Shown here: in pieces, positions 8,889 through 16,196 of the stretch
Layout of the letters: each line of letters starts with the position of its first letter
Numbering within the stretch: the first letter of the stretch is position 1
DNA from: DATBLE01 sp038248655
Lineage (GTDB): Bacteria; Actinomycetota; Thermoleophilia; Gaiellales; Gaiellaceae
Assembly (NCBI GenBank): GCA_038248655.1
Contig: JBBRXG010000011.1
Span: forward strand, 1-44,741
DNA length: 44,741 nucleotides
Direction of reading: 5' to 3'
The notes under the pieces: generated by a model
What the model saw: only the letters and a program-made list of their open reading frames with translations
Told to the model about the DNA's origin: nothing
Database searches by the model: none
Position numbers and translations under genes: made by a program

Positions 8889-9497
8889 GTGGCGCTCCAG
8901 AACCGGGTCACGCCGCTCGGCGAGCTCGTCGCCCACCCCGCCCGAGGCCTCGTCTACGGGAACCGCGGCTGCCTCCACGACGCCGACGGCCGGGTCAGGC
9001 GCCGGTACAGCGGCAAGCTCTGGATCGCCTGCCGGCTCGAGTTCAAGGGCTGGCACCGCCATCCCCTCCTCCAGCCGGGCCGCTTCACCGAGCTCTTCTT
9101 CCTCGACGAGGCGACCGCATTCGCGGCGGGCCACCGCCCGTGCGCCCTCTGCCGCCGCGACGACTACAACCGCTTCCGCAAGCTGATCGGGATCGAGCGG
9201 GCGCACGCGATCGACGCGCGGCTCCACGCCGAGCGGATCGACGGCCGCGCGCATCGTGTGCGTCCGGCACCGATCGACGAGCTCCCCGACGGGACCTTCG
9301 TCCTCGTTTCCGACGAGCCCCACCTGGTCCTCGGTCGAGAGCTCCTGCGCTGGACGCCCGCGGGCTACGACGCCCGCCGGCCACGGCCGGGCCGGGGGCA
9401 GGCCACCCTGACCACACCGCCCACGCTGGCCTCCGTGCTACGGGCGGACTGGTGCGGATCCGTGCCCCTCCTGCACCCCTCGGCGCACCGCGCCTAG
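8889..9497 (+). CDS. Conserved hypothetical protein with RPCxxCRR motif
   Basis: A 202-residue soluble protein of a family I recognise as widespread in actinobacteria but functionally unassigned. It opens with NRVTPLGELVAHPARGLVYGN, has a basic middle (LWIACRLEFKGWHRHPLL), then FTELFFLDEATAFAAGHRPC and a C-x2-C pair (Cys85, Cys88) in RPCALCRRDDYNRF. The motif recalls the metal-binding cysteines of Ada-type proteins, which is only a resemblance. GTG at 8889 fits the conserved N-terminus. Its TAG stop overlaps the TAG of the convergent gene (CTAG at 9494-9497). Confidence 0.8.
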   Translation: MALQNRVTPLGELVAHPARGLVYGNRGCLHDADGRVRRRYSGKLWIACRLEFKGWHRHPLLQPGRFTELFFLDEATAFAAGHRPCALCRRDDYNRFRKLIGIERAHAIDARLHAERIDGRAHRVRPAPIDELPDGTFVLVSDEPHLVLGRELLRWTPAGYDARRPRPGRGQATLTTPPTLASVLRADWCGSVPLLHPSAHRA

Positions 9498-10304
9498 AGG
9501 AGCTTGAACGTCGCCGTGTCGATCGTCGCCGTCACGTCGGCACCCGACCGGACGCTCAAGTGCCGCCCGTTCAGCTCGAGGCGCGCGCGCCAGACGTCGT
9601 CTCCCGCCCTGCCCGTCGGGAAGATCGATGCAGACGGCCGACCGGGACACCGCGTCCAGGGCGTGGACGAACGTTCTTCGACCGTCCGGCGACCGCGTGT
9701 ACAGCGTGTACACCCAGCGACCGTCGGCCGCGGTCGCCCGGGCGACCGCGTAGCCGCGCATCGACTCGCCCGGATCGCGCTTGTCGACGATCGCCCCGGT
9801 CAAGAGACGCCGGGCCTGAAGGTCGTAGGCGCGCACGACGTACCGGACGAGGTCTGCGCTCGAGACGTGCTGGATCAGATAGAGGAATCGCCGGTTCGGG
9901 GAGACGGCGTCGAAGCCGAACTCACCCGCGAGGACGACCGTCTTCATCCGCTTCAACGACCCGGTCGAGACGACGAGGAACCGGCTCTCACGCCGCAGGC
10001 CGTTGTAGCTCGGCGCCTGGGCGAGCACGAGCAGGCGCCCGTCCGGCGACAGGCCGCCGGCCTGGCCGTTGCTCGTCACCGCCGGGATCCCGTATGCGCC
10101 GGGGAACGTCGCCGAAGCGGTGACCGTCCCGCCGCGGATCGCCCTCAGCGTCGTCCAGCCCTGCGACCGGGCCGCCGCGTAGCGCACGTCACCGGTCGGA
10201 GACGCCACGCTCGACGCCAGCCCCGGCCAGGGCCCGACCGCGAGCGCCCCTGCCGCGCCGATCAACGCAACCGCCGTCACCGTTCCGAGGACCAACCGAC
10301 GCAT
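9494..10304 (-). pseudogene. Exported beta-propeller-like protein with a 1-nt frameshift near its C-terminus
   Basis: Starts at ATG 10304 with a GGAGG ribosome binding site 5 nt upstream and a signal-peptide-like start (RRLVLGTVTAVALIGAAGAL). The rest shows repeated blade-like units (GGLSPDGRLLVLAQ, FDAVSPNRRFLYLIQHV, DGRWVYTLYT), typical of WD40/TolB-like propellers. After AVCIDLP the open frame turns into arginine-rich nonsense, while the neighbouring frame gives a sensible ending (GDDVWRARLELNGR through ATFKLL) and stops at 9494. One extra C in a CCC run (plus strand 9618-9620) explains this. The restored end shares CTAG with the convergent gene's stop, which supports the restored frame. 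Function unknown. Confidence 0.75.
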
Positions 10305-10414
10305 GTCCGCCTCCTTCGCTCGCTGTGCGACCTCTACACCGCCGCTGCCGGTCCGGTTCCGTGCCTTCACGCCCGCTGCGGCGTGCGAGCGAGATCCCGA
10401 CGTAGGATCAGCCC

Positions 10415-11200
10415 GTGCGCGAGCTGCTCGCCGGCAAGCCGATCCTGGGGATGATCCATCTGCCGGCCCTGCCCGCGGCGCCCGAGAACGACAAGGCGAT
10501 GGACGAGCTCGTCGCCTTCGCGCTCTCGGAGGCGCGCAGGCTGGAGGGCGCCGGGCTGGACGCGTGCATCGTCGAGAACGTCGGCGACGTTCCTCTCTTT
10601 CGCGACCACGTGCCGCCGGCGACCGTCGCGGCGATGGCCGTGCTCGTCACGGAGGTGCGGCGGGCGACGTCGATGCACGTCGGCGTCAACATCCTCCGCA
10701 ACGCGTGCGAGGAGGCGCTCTCGATCGCACACGTCTGCGGCGCCGACTTCATCCGCTGCAACGTCGTCATCGGCGCCTACGTCACCGATCAGGGGATCAT
10801 CCAGGGCTGCGCCGCGGAGCTCGCCCGGCTGCGGCGTTCGCTCGGCGCCGAGGTGCTGATCTTCGGCGACGTGCATGTCAAGCACGCGCATCCGCTCTTC
10901 GACGTCCCGATCGAGTATGCCGCCCAGGATCTGGCCGAGCGCGGCGGTGTCGACGCGGTGATCGTCTCGGGACCGCGCAGCCCGATCCCGCCGACGTGGG
11001 AGCGGCTGGATGCGGTCAAGGACGCGGTCGAGCTGCCGGTGCTGATCGGCAGCGGTGTCGGGCTCGAGAACGTCAAGGAGTTCTACGACCGGGCGGACGG
11101 CGTGCTGCTCGGCGAGCCCGACTTCAAGGTCGGTCGCGTGTGGGGCGGCGAGTCGGACGAGACCGCCTACGCCGACGCCGTCAGCCGCTGCCGCGGCTGA
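10415..11200 (+). CDS. BtpA/SgcQ family protein
   Basis: A 261-residue TIM-barrel protein of the BtpA family. Family features seen: KPILGMIHLPALP at the N-terminus, GLDACIVENVGDVPL, HVGVNILRNACEEAL, FIRCNVVIGAYVTDQGII, FGDVHVKHAHPL and the C-terminal glycine-rich VLIGSGVGLENVKEF. BtpA was named for photosystem I biogenesis in cyanobacteria, but most homologues, including SgcQ, sit in non-photosynthetic bacteria with unknown, probably metabolic, roles. Nothing in the neighbourhood fixes the substrate. GTG start; a possible -10 TAGGAT lies about 10 nt upstream, so the leader would be very short. Confidence 0.9.
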   Translation: MRELLAGKPILGMIHLPALPAAPENDKAMDELVAFALSEARRLEGAGLDACIVENVGDVPLFRDHVPPATVAAMAVLVTEVRRATSMHVGVNILRNACEEALSIAHVCGADFIRCNVVIGAYVTDQGIIQGCAAELARLRRSLGAEVLIFGDVHVKHAHPLFDVPIEYAAQDLAERGGVDAVIVSGPRSPIPPTWERLDAVKDAVELPVLIGSGVGLENVKEFYDRADGVLLGEPDFKVGRVWGGESDETAYADAVSRCRG

Positions 11201-11220
11201 CCGGTAGCCGGCGCGCCCCG

Positions 11221-11597
11221 TCACATCCGCTCGAACCAGCGTGCGCGCTCGGGCGACGGTTCCTGATACCGCTCCTCGACCCAGTATTCGCGACCGCGCG
11301 TGACTCCCCATCCTCGACCTCGAGGAACGAGATCGCATAGAACGGACCGACGGTCGGGTGCGGGACGCGCACCTCGGAGACGGCCGAGTGTCTTTGCTCG
11401 ACGACCCGGAGCACCTCGATCGACCAACCCTCCGGGTAGGTGCGATTGAACTCGACGAAGCTCGACCGGCCGCGGATCCGGATACCCGCGTTCGGCCACT
11501 CGAGAACGAGGTCGTCTGCGAGGAGCTCACCCACGCCGTCCCAGTCGCGGGCCTGGATCCTGCCCCAGAGCTCGGTGACGACCCGACCCGCACTCAT
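11221..11597 (-). pseudogene. NTF2-like (SnoaL-type) protein with a 1-nt frameshift
   Basis: From ATG 11597 the product reads as a small NTF2-fold protein (VVTELWGRIQARDWDGVGEL, then LVLEWPNAGIRIRGR). After FYAISFLEVEDG the frame fails. The adjacent frame continues as VTRGREYWVEERYQEPSPER and ends WFERM at TGA 11221, which is the usual ending of this family. The 377-nt span is one short of a multiple of three, consistent with loss of a single base near plus-strand 11303-11309, a run of C. NTF2-like proteins bind small molecules or act as isomerases or hydrolases; the substrate is unknown. It is divergent from the MarR gene. An alternative start is ATG 11609. Confidence 0.7.
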
Positions 11598-11687
11598 GGA
11601 TCGATTCATAGCGGATCGATCGGCAACGCTGCCCGAGGAGTAACCGGCTCGGACACCCGGTAGCGATGGGAGTCCGAGTGCACCCCA

Positions 11688-11710
11688 TTTCGTTACCATA
11701 GGTAACGAAA
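11688..11710. promoter_or_regulatory. MarR autoregulatory operator overlapping the marR start codon
   Basis: A perfect inverted repeat with 10-bp arms, TTTCGTTACC and GGTAACGAAA, around the spacer ATA. Its last base is the A of the MarR start codon. Arms and spacing fit a MarR dimer site. It also lies in the 112-bp gap to the divergent NTF2-like gene. A bound repressor would cover the likely transcription start. Confidence 0.75.
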
Positions 11711-12150
11711 TGAAGAGCGCCGTCACCGATTCCGTCGAGCTCGCCAACCGGCTTCGACCGGTCCTGCTCCAGCTGAACCGCTACCTGCGCCGCGAGGCGC
11801 ACGCCGAGGGGATCACCGGCGGGCAGGCCACGGTTCTCGGACAGATCCGCCACGACGCGAGCCTCGGCGTCGGCGAGCTCGCCGCGCGCGAGGGGGTGTC
11901 CGCGCCGGCGATGACGCGCTACCTCGACCGGATGGAGCGCGCGGAGCTCGTTCTTCGGTCACGCTCGCCCGAGGACGGCCGCCGGGTCCGGCTCGCGCTG
12001 ACGCCGAAGGGCGTTCGCGCCCTGCGCTCGATCCGCCGCCGCCGCACCGCCTGGCTCGCGGAGCGGCTCCAGGGGCTCTCGAACGTCGAGCTGGCCGCCG
12101 TCAGCGCCGCGATCGAACCGCTGGCGAAGCTGCTCGAGGAGGCGGATTGA
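11710..12150 (+). CDS. MarR-family transcriptional regulator
   Basis: A 146-residue winged-helix MarR regulator. The DNA-recognition region reads GVGELAAREGVSAPAMTRYL followed by the wing LRSRSPEDGRRVRLALTPKG, which includes the family D-x-R-R wing signature. It is translationally coupled to the MFS gene (TTGA overlap at 12147-12150) and preceded by a perfect inverted repeat reaching its ATG. The likely circuit is an autorepressed regulator-exporter operon released by a small ligand, probably the exported compound. There is no clear Shine-Dalgarno, so the mRNA may be leaderless. Confidence 0.9.
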   Translation: MKSAVTDSVELANRLRPVLLQLNRYLRREAHAEGITGGQATVLGQIRHDASLGVGELAAREGVSAPAMTRYLDRMERAELVLRSRSPEDGRRVRLALTPKGVRALRSIRRRRTAWLAERLQGLSNVELAAVSAAIEPLAKLLEEAD

Positions 12151-13430
12151 CCGCCGCCCTCGCCGCGCTCAACTCGCGGACGTTCGCGAGCCTCCGCAAC
12201 CACCGCAACTACCGCCTCTACTTCAGCGGCCAGATCGTCTCGGTCAGCGGCACGTGGATGCAGGACACGGCGCTGCCGTGGCTCGTGCTCGGCCTGACCC
12301 ACTCCCCGGTCTACGTCGGCCTGCTCGTCTTCGCCCGCTACCTGCCGTTCATGGCCCTCGCCCTCTTCTCGGGCGCGCTCGCCGACCGGTTCGACAACCG
12401 GCGGGTGGTGATCGTCACCCAGGGGAGCTCGATGCTCGTCGCCGCAGGCCTCGCGGGGCTTGCCTTCTCGGGCATCGGCCAGGTGTGGCCGTACTTCGTG
12501 CTCGCGTTCCTCGGCGGCTCGGCGCTCGTGTTCGACGCGCCGAACCGGCACGCGCTCACGTTTCAGCTGGTCGGCCGCGACGAGCTCCCGAACGCCGTCG
12601 CCCTGAACTCGAGCCTCTTCAACGCCGGCCGGGTCGTCGGCCCGGCGGTCGGCGGGGTTCTGATCGCCGCCGTCGGCGCCGGCTGGTGCTTCGCGATCAA
12701 CGCCGGGACGTTCCTGGCCGTGCTCACCGGGCTGGTGCTGATGCGAAGTGACGAGCTCTACGCGCTCGACCGCGGCCCGTCGGCCGCGAAGACCGGTGCG
12801 GCGATCCGCGAAGGCCTCGCCTTCGTCTGGCGCTCGCCGCAGGTGAAGCTCGTCCTCGTGATCACGACCGTGGTGAGCGCGACCGGGTTCAACTTCCGCG
12901 TCCTCCTTCCCGTCCTCGCATCGACCACCCTGCACTCGGGGGCGGAGGTGTTCGGGATCCTGTTCGCCTGCTTCGGCGTCGGCGCGCTGCTCGGAGCGCT
13001 CGGAGCGGCCGCGGTCGCGCGCGCGAGCTGGAAGGCCGTCATCCTCGGCTCGGCCGGCTTCAGCGCCGCCATGCTGCTCCTCGCTCCGATCCGCAGCCCG
13101 GTGATCGCCGGTGCGTTGCTGATCGCGATCGGGTTCTGCTTCTCGACCTGGACCGCCCACAGCCAGTCGATCCTCCAGCTCTCCGCTCCGGACCGCCTGC
13201 GCGGGCGGGTGCTCGGCCTCTACCTCTTCGCCTTCGCCGGGCTCTCGCCCGTGGGCGGGCTCCTCGCCGGCTGGCTCGCCGACGTCGGCGGCACGAGGCT
13301 CGCGTTCGCGGTCGCCGGGACGGCGGGTCTCGCGGTGACCGCCGTCGCAGCCGCGCGGGCGCGCGGCACCCGGCTGCCCGGGCGACGCGCGCCGGTGGTG
13401 GCGATCGCCGAGGAGGAGCGGACCGTCTAG
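12147..13430 (+). CDS. MFS exporter (MFS_3 / EntS-like)
   Basis: A 427-residue major facilitator with twelve hydrophobic segments. The opening SLRNHRNYRLYFSGQIVSVSG, GTWMQDTALPWLVLGLT and the loop-2 motif GALADRFDNRRVV are typical of the enterobactin exporter-like MFS_3 group, as is FDAPNRHALTFQLVGRDELP. The start is TTG at 12147, overlapping the marR stop. Co-expression with MarR suggests efflux of a toxic or signalling small molecule. The TAG stop overlaps the TAG of convergent msrA (CTAG at 13427-13430). Confidence 0.9.
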   Translation: MTAALAALNSRTFASLRNHRNYRLYFSGQIVSVSGTWMQDTALPWLVLGLTHSPVYVGLLVFARYLPFMALALFSGALADRFDNRRVVIVTQGSSMLVAAGLAGLAFSGIGQVWPYFVLAFLGGSALVFDAPNRHALTFQLVGRDELPNAVALNSSLFNAGRVVGPAVGGVLIAAVGAGWCFAINAGTFLAVLTGLVLMRSDELYALDRGPSAAKTGAAIREGLAFVWRSPQVKLVLVITTVVSATGFNFRVLLPVLASTTLHSGAEVFGILFACFGVGALLGALGAAAVARASWKAVILGSAGFSAAMLLLAPIRSPVIAGALLIAIGFCFSTWTAHSQSILQLSAPDRLRGRVLGLYLFAFAGLSPVGGLLAGWLADVGGTRLAFAVAGTAGLAVTAVAAARARGTRLPGRRAPVVAIAEEERTV

Positions 13431-13915
13431 CCGGTTGCGGCCCGCAGGCCCGCGTGGCAGCTCGTGCGGCCCGACTTCTCGAAGTACTGATGGTGGTAGT
13501 CCTCGGCCTCGAAGAACTCGCCGGCCGGAACGGCCTCGGTGGTCACGCGGGCGGGCAGCTGTGCCTGGACACGCGCCTTCGAGGCGACCGCCGCCTCCTC
13601 CTGCTCGGGTGAGTGAAAGAAGACCGCCGAGCGGTACTGGCTGCCGACGTCCGGACCCTGGCGGTCGCCCTGGGTCGGGTCGTGCGAGCGCCAGAAGAGA
13701 TCGAGGAGCTCGTCGTAGGCGACCTGCTCGGGGTCGAACTCGACCTCGACCGCCTCGGCGTGGCCGGTCGTGTCCGAGCAGACGTCGTGGTAGGAGGGAT
13801 CGTCGGTGTGCCCGCCGGTGTAGCCGACGCGCGTGCCGGTGACGCCGGGGATCTTGCGGAAGGCCGCCTCGACGCCCCAGAAGCAGCCGGCCGCGAATGT
13901 CGCTTTCTCTGTCAT
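13427..13915 (-). CDS. msrA: Peptide methionine-(S)-S-oxide reductase MsrA
   Basis: A 162-residue MsrA that reduces S-methionine sulfoxide in proteins and free methionine. The catalytic cysteine is Cys11 in AAGCFWGVEAAF; further family blocks are VGYTGGHTDDPSYHDVCSDTTGHAEAVEV, here split as GYTGG, SYHDVCSDTTGHAE and VEFDPE, plus DPTQGDRQGPDVGSQYRS and DYHHQYFEK. The tail SCHAGLR has one cysteine that could resolve. The length is normal. The start at ATG 13915 lies directly before the conserved first strand. A decayed second msrA lies at 14584-14840. Confidence 0.95.
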   Translation of the reverse strand: MTEKATFAAGCFWGVEAAFRKIPGVTGTRVGYTGGHTDDPSYHDVCSDTTGHAEAVEVEFDPEQVAYDELLDLFWRSHDPTQGDRQGPDVGSQYRSAVFFHSPEQEEAAVASKARVQAQLPARVTTEAVPAGEFFEAEDYHHQYFEKSGRTSCHAGLRAATG

Positions 13916-13944
13916 GAGGAACAGTCTCGCAGACCGCACGCGTG

Positions 13945-14373
13945 TTACAGCGACCCGCGCGGCGCGACCCACTCGGTCGGCTGGCCCGTCACCTCGGCGA
14001 TGCGGTCGAAGTCCTCGTCGTAGTGCCAGACGACGGCGCCAGCGAGTTCGGCCACCGCGGCGATCAGCAGGTCGGGCATCTCGACGCTGCGGTGATGGAG
14101 CGCCTTCGCATGCGCGAGCCGCCGCTGCACGTCGAGCGCGCGGACCCAGGCGTCGTTGCCGCACGGAAGCTGGTGCAGTGCCCCGAGCTCTCTCGCGATC
14201 GCGTCGTATTCGCGAGCGGTCAGCGCGCTGTAGAGAACCTCCATCACGACCGGCCGGGTCGTCGCGATCCGATCTTCGGCCAGACGCTGCCGCCACTGCT
14301 GGGCCGCCGCCGGCCGGGTGCTGTGATGCCAGGCGCTCGTGTCGGCGAGCAGGAGGCCTGCTACGTGCGCCAC
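13945..14373 (-). CDS. vapC: VapC-type PIN ribonuclease toxin
   Basis: A 142-residue PIN-domain toxin with all acidic residues in place: Asp11 in LLADTSAWHHS, Glu45 in RPVVMEVLYSALT, Asp101 in VEMPDLLIAAVAE and the final acidic pair in HYDEDFDRIAEVTG. Such toxins cleave tRNA or rRNA when freed from the antitoxin. It overlaps the vapB gene by 13 bp, the usual toxin-antitoxin layout. The last residues (TEWVAPRGSL) are normal, so unlike the PIN remnant at 6237-6560 this copy should be active. Confidence 0.93.
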   Translation of the reverse strand: MAHVAGLLLADTSAWHHSTRPAAAQQWRQRLAEDRIATTRPVVMEVLYSALTAREYDAIARELGALHQLPCGNDAWVRALDVQRRLAHAKALHHRSVEMPDLLIAAVAELAGAVVWHYDEDFDRIAEVTGQPTEWVAPRGSL

Positions 14374-14576
14374 TGGCGTGCCGCTCGGGCGGTCGCCTCG
14401 CTGAAATCGAGCCCCTCTCCGGTCTCGAGCCGATCGGCGAGGTCGCGCCTGAGCGCCGCCCGCACGATCTCGTTCAGCGCCATGTCGACCGTGTCCTTGA
14501 GGCCGTGCGTGCCGAGGACGGCCTGCGCCTTCGCCAGCAGCTCGTCGTCGACCGTGATCGTGGTTTTACGGGCCAT
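14361..14576 (-). CDS. vapB: VapB-type antitoxin
   Basis: A 71-residue antitoxin with an N-terminal ribbon-helix-helix DNA-binding segment (KTTITVDDELLAKAQAVLG) and LKDTVDMALNEIVRAALRRD, the standard VapB form that pairs with PIN toxins. The C-terminal tail (TGEGLDFSEATARAARQW) is the expected toxin-wrapping part. A -10-like TATAAC lies about 6 nt upstream of the ATG, so transcription may be leaderless; spaced GGATAT boxes upstream are likely autoregulatory sites. Confidence 0.9.
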   Translation of the reverse strand: MARKTTITVDDELLAKAQAVLGTHGLKDTVDMALNEIVRAALRRDLADRLETGEGLDFSEATARAARQWRT

Positions 14577-14582
14577 CGCGCA

Positions 14583-14635
14583 GTTATATCCTTCGCGCGC
14601 GCTGGAGGATATCCGCCGCAGAGGCCATCGGATAT
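14583..14635 (-). promoter_or_regulatory. vapB promoter and three phased GGATAT boxes
   Basis: On the minus strand a -10-like TATAAC (14583-14588) precedes vapB. Three ATATCC/GGATAT boxes lie at 14586-14591, 14607-14614 (GGATATCC) and 14630-14635, with centres exactly 22 bp apart, about two helical turns. Phased short boxes on one face of the helix are what a ribbon-helix-helix antitoxin complex would bind. The assignment is inference. Confidence 0.45.
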
Positions 14636-14840
14636 ACGGCCTGAGCTGTCAGGCCGCGCGGATGTCCTGCGTGGCAGCTCACCCGACCGCGCTTCCCGAG
14701 GTGCTGCTGGTGATACTCGTCCGCCTCCCAGAAAGCGGTCGCCGGCTCGATCTGCGTGACGATCTTCCGCGGCAGCGCAGCTCTGCCTTGACCGCGTCCT
14801 TCGAGGCGCGGGCGCCGCTTCTTGCTCCGGTGAGTGAACG
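14584..14840 (-). pseudogene. msrA C-terminal remnant
   Basis: The frame contains an MsrA C-terminal block (PRKIVTQIEPATAFWEADEY, then HQQHLGKRGRVSCHAGHP) preceded by FTH and sequence that matches the family's SPEQE/AS-K-A helix only if several single-base indels are allowed. The N-terminal half with the catalytic GCFWG motif is absent. It diverges clearly from the intact MsrA at 13427-13915, so it is the relic of a second msrA and not a recent duplicate. vapBC lies immediately downstream of it and short repeats upstream. Confidence 0.75.
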
Positions 14841-14964
14841 GAAAGGCTAGGGCCAGACCGAAGGGTCTGACCCCGAAGAGGTCTGACCCTGCAGTTCGAG
14901 GCGCCCCGACGGCCGAAAAGGCAGGGGCAGACCCGAAGGGTCTGACCCCTCCGGGGTCAGTCCC
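14841..14964. repeat. Two 50-bp direct repeats with GGGTCTGACCCC palindrome
   Basis: Units at 14841-14890 and 14915-14964 share GAAA(A)GGC, GGGCAGACC or GGCCAGACC, GAAGGGTCTGACCCC and a final GGTCTGACCC or GGTCAGTCCC. Each contains a self-complementary GGGTCTGACCC core. They fill the space between the msrA remnant and the korB stop codon and could terminate korB transcription. Related cores occur at 41744-41772 and 42652-42682. No gene is seen between them. Confidence 0.7.
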
Positions 14965-15995
14965 TACGAGATCGTCCAGCTGTCGGCCGAGTGGAGGAGG
15001 GCGCGCAGATCCCCCTCGCCGCGCTTCTTCCGGGCGGTCGCGATCTGGTCGGCCATCAGCTCGTCGTAGACCGGACGCTCGACGTCGCGGAAGACGCCGA
15101 GCGGCGTCGGTCCGACCGGCGTGTGCGCGATCCGCGACAGCGCGAACGCCAGGCTCGATGTCTCGTGGTGCTCGTCGTGGACGAGCAGGGCGTCCTCGCC
15201 CACGTCGACGACCTCGACGAGCTCGCACGAGCCGTCCGCGCGCTGGCGAACGCCGCGCTCGCCGTCGTCGCCGAAGCGGATCGGCCGGCCGTGCTCGAGC
15301 CGAATCTGGTTCTCCGGGTGCTCCTTGACTGCGGCGAACGCGCCGTCGTTGAAGATGTTGCAGTTCTGGTAGATCTCGACGATCGCGGTGCCGCGATGAG
15401 CCGCCGCCCGGCGCAGCACCGACGTGAGGTGCTTGCGGTCGGTGTCGATCGAGCGGGCGACGAACGTCGCCTCGGCGCCGATCGCGAGAGAGACCGGGTT
15501 GAACGGGTGGTCGAGCGAGCCCATCGGGGTCGTCTTCGTCACCTTGCCGAGCTCGCTCGTCGGCGAGTACTGGCCCTTCGTCAGCCCGTAGATCTGGTTG
15601 TTGAAGAGCAGGATTTTGACGTTCACGTTGCGGCGCAGCGCGTGGATCAGGTGGTTGCCCCCGATCGAGAGCGCGTCGCCGTCGCCGGTCACGACCCAGA
15701 CCGAGAGATCCGGCCGCGAGGTGGCCAGGCCGGTCGCGATCGCGGGCGCGCGGCCGTGGATCGAGTGCATCCCGTAGGTCTGCATGTAGTACGGAAACCG
15801 CGCCGCGCAGCCGATCCCGGAGATGAACACGAGCCGCTCGCGCTCGATCCCGAGCTCGGGCATGAAGCCCTGCATCGCGGCCAGGATCGCGTAGTCGCCG
15901 CAGCCGGGGCACCAGCGCACCTCCTGGTCGGTCTTGAAATCCTTGGCGGTCAAGTCGGGCTTGCCGCCGCCGCTGCCGTTTCCGTTCCCGCTCAT
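14964..15995 (-). CDS. korB: 2-oxoglutarate:ferredoxin oxidoreductase, beta subunit
   Basis: A 343-residue TPP-binding subunit that decarboxylates a 2-oxoacid and passes electrons via FeS clusters to ferredoxin. Seen: VRWCPGCGDYAILAAM with Cys29 and Cys32, plus Cys63 (GIGCAARFPYY) and Cys212 (YQNCNIFND), the expected [4Fe-4S] ligands; the TPP motif VTGDGDALSIGGNH ending in LLFNNQIYGLTKGQYSPTS. The pattern is that of KorB-type enzymes rather than pyruvate oxidoreductases. A glycine-rich N-terminal linker is normal. It overlaps the small gene upstream by 4 bp and is co-transcribed with korA. Confidence 0.93.
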   Translation of the reverse strand: MSGNGNGSGGGKPDLTAKDFKTDQEVRWCPGCGDYAILAAMQGFMPELGIERERLVFISGIGCAARFPYYMQTYGMHSIHGRAPAIATGLATSRPDLSVWVVTGDGDALSIGGNHLIHALRRNVNVKILLFNNQIYGLTKGQYSPTSELGKVTKTTPMGSLDHPFNPVSLAIGAEATFVARSIDTDRKHLTSVLRRAAAHRGTAIVEIYQNCNIFNDGAFAAVKEHPENQIRLEHGRPIRFGDDGERGVRQRADGSCELVEVVDVGEDALLVHDEHHETSSLAFALSRIAHTPVGPTPLGVFRDVERPVYDELMADQIATARKKRGEGDLRALLHSADSWTIS

Positions 15996-16186
15996 CGCTC
16001 GTTTCCGTGCTTGTAGTGGCCGGTCGCGCGCGCCATCAACTGCTGCGCGCCCTCCTCGTCGAGCCCGCGCGCACGCGCGAGGAAGCGCCGGGCGCTCTCG
16101 CCGCGCATGGTCGTCACCTGCCTATCCCCGCGTGAGATGAACACCTGTCCGTCCTTGGTCGCCCGGAAGGAGAAGGGGTTGCTCAT
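15992..16186 (-). CDS. 64-aa conserved small protein between korA and korB
   Basis: A small basic protein: MSNPFSFRATKDGQVFISRG followed by RQVTTMRGESARRFLARARG and a C-terminal QQLMARATGHYKHGNER. It reads as a beta-rich start and two helices. I recognise the type as a recurring small actinobacterial protein without assigned function. It starts 10 bp after korA and overlaps korB by 4 bp (ATGA), so it is made with the oxidoreductase and might be an assembly or accessory factor; that is inference from position only. Confidence 0.75.
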   Translation of the reverse strand: MSNPFSFRATKDGQVFISRGDRQVTTMRGESARRFLARARGLDEEGAQQLMARATGHYKHGNER

Positions 16187-16196
16187 GTCCTCACCG

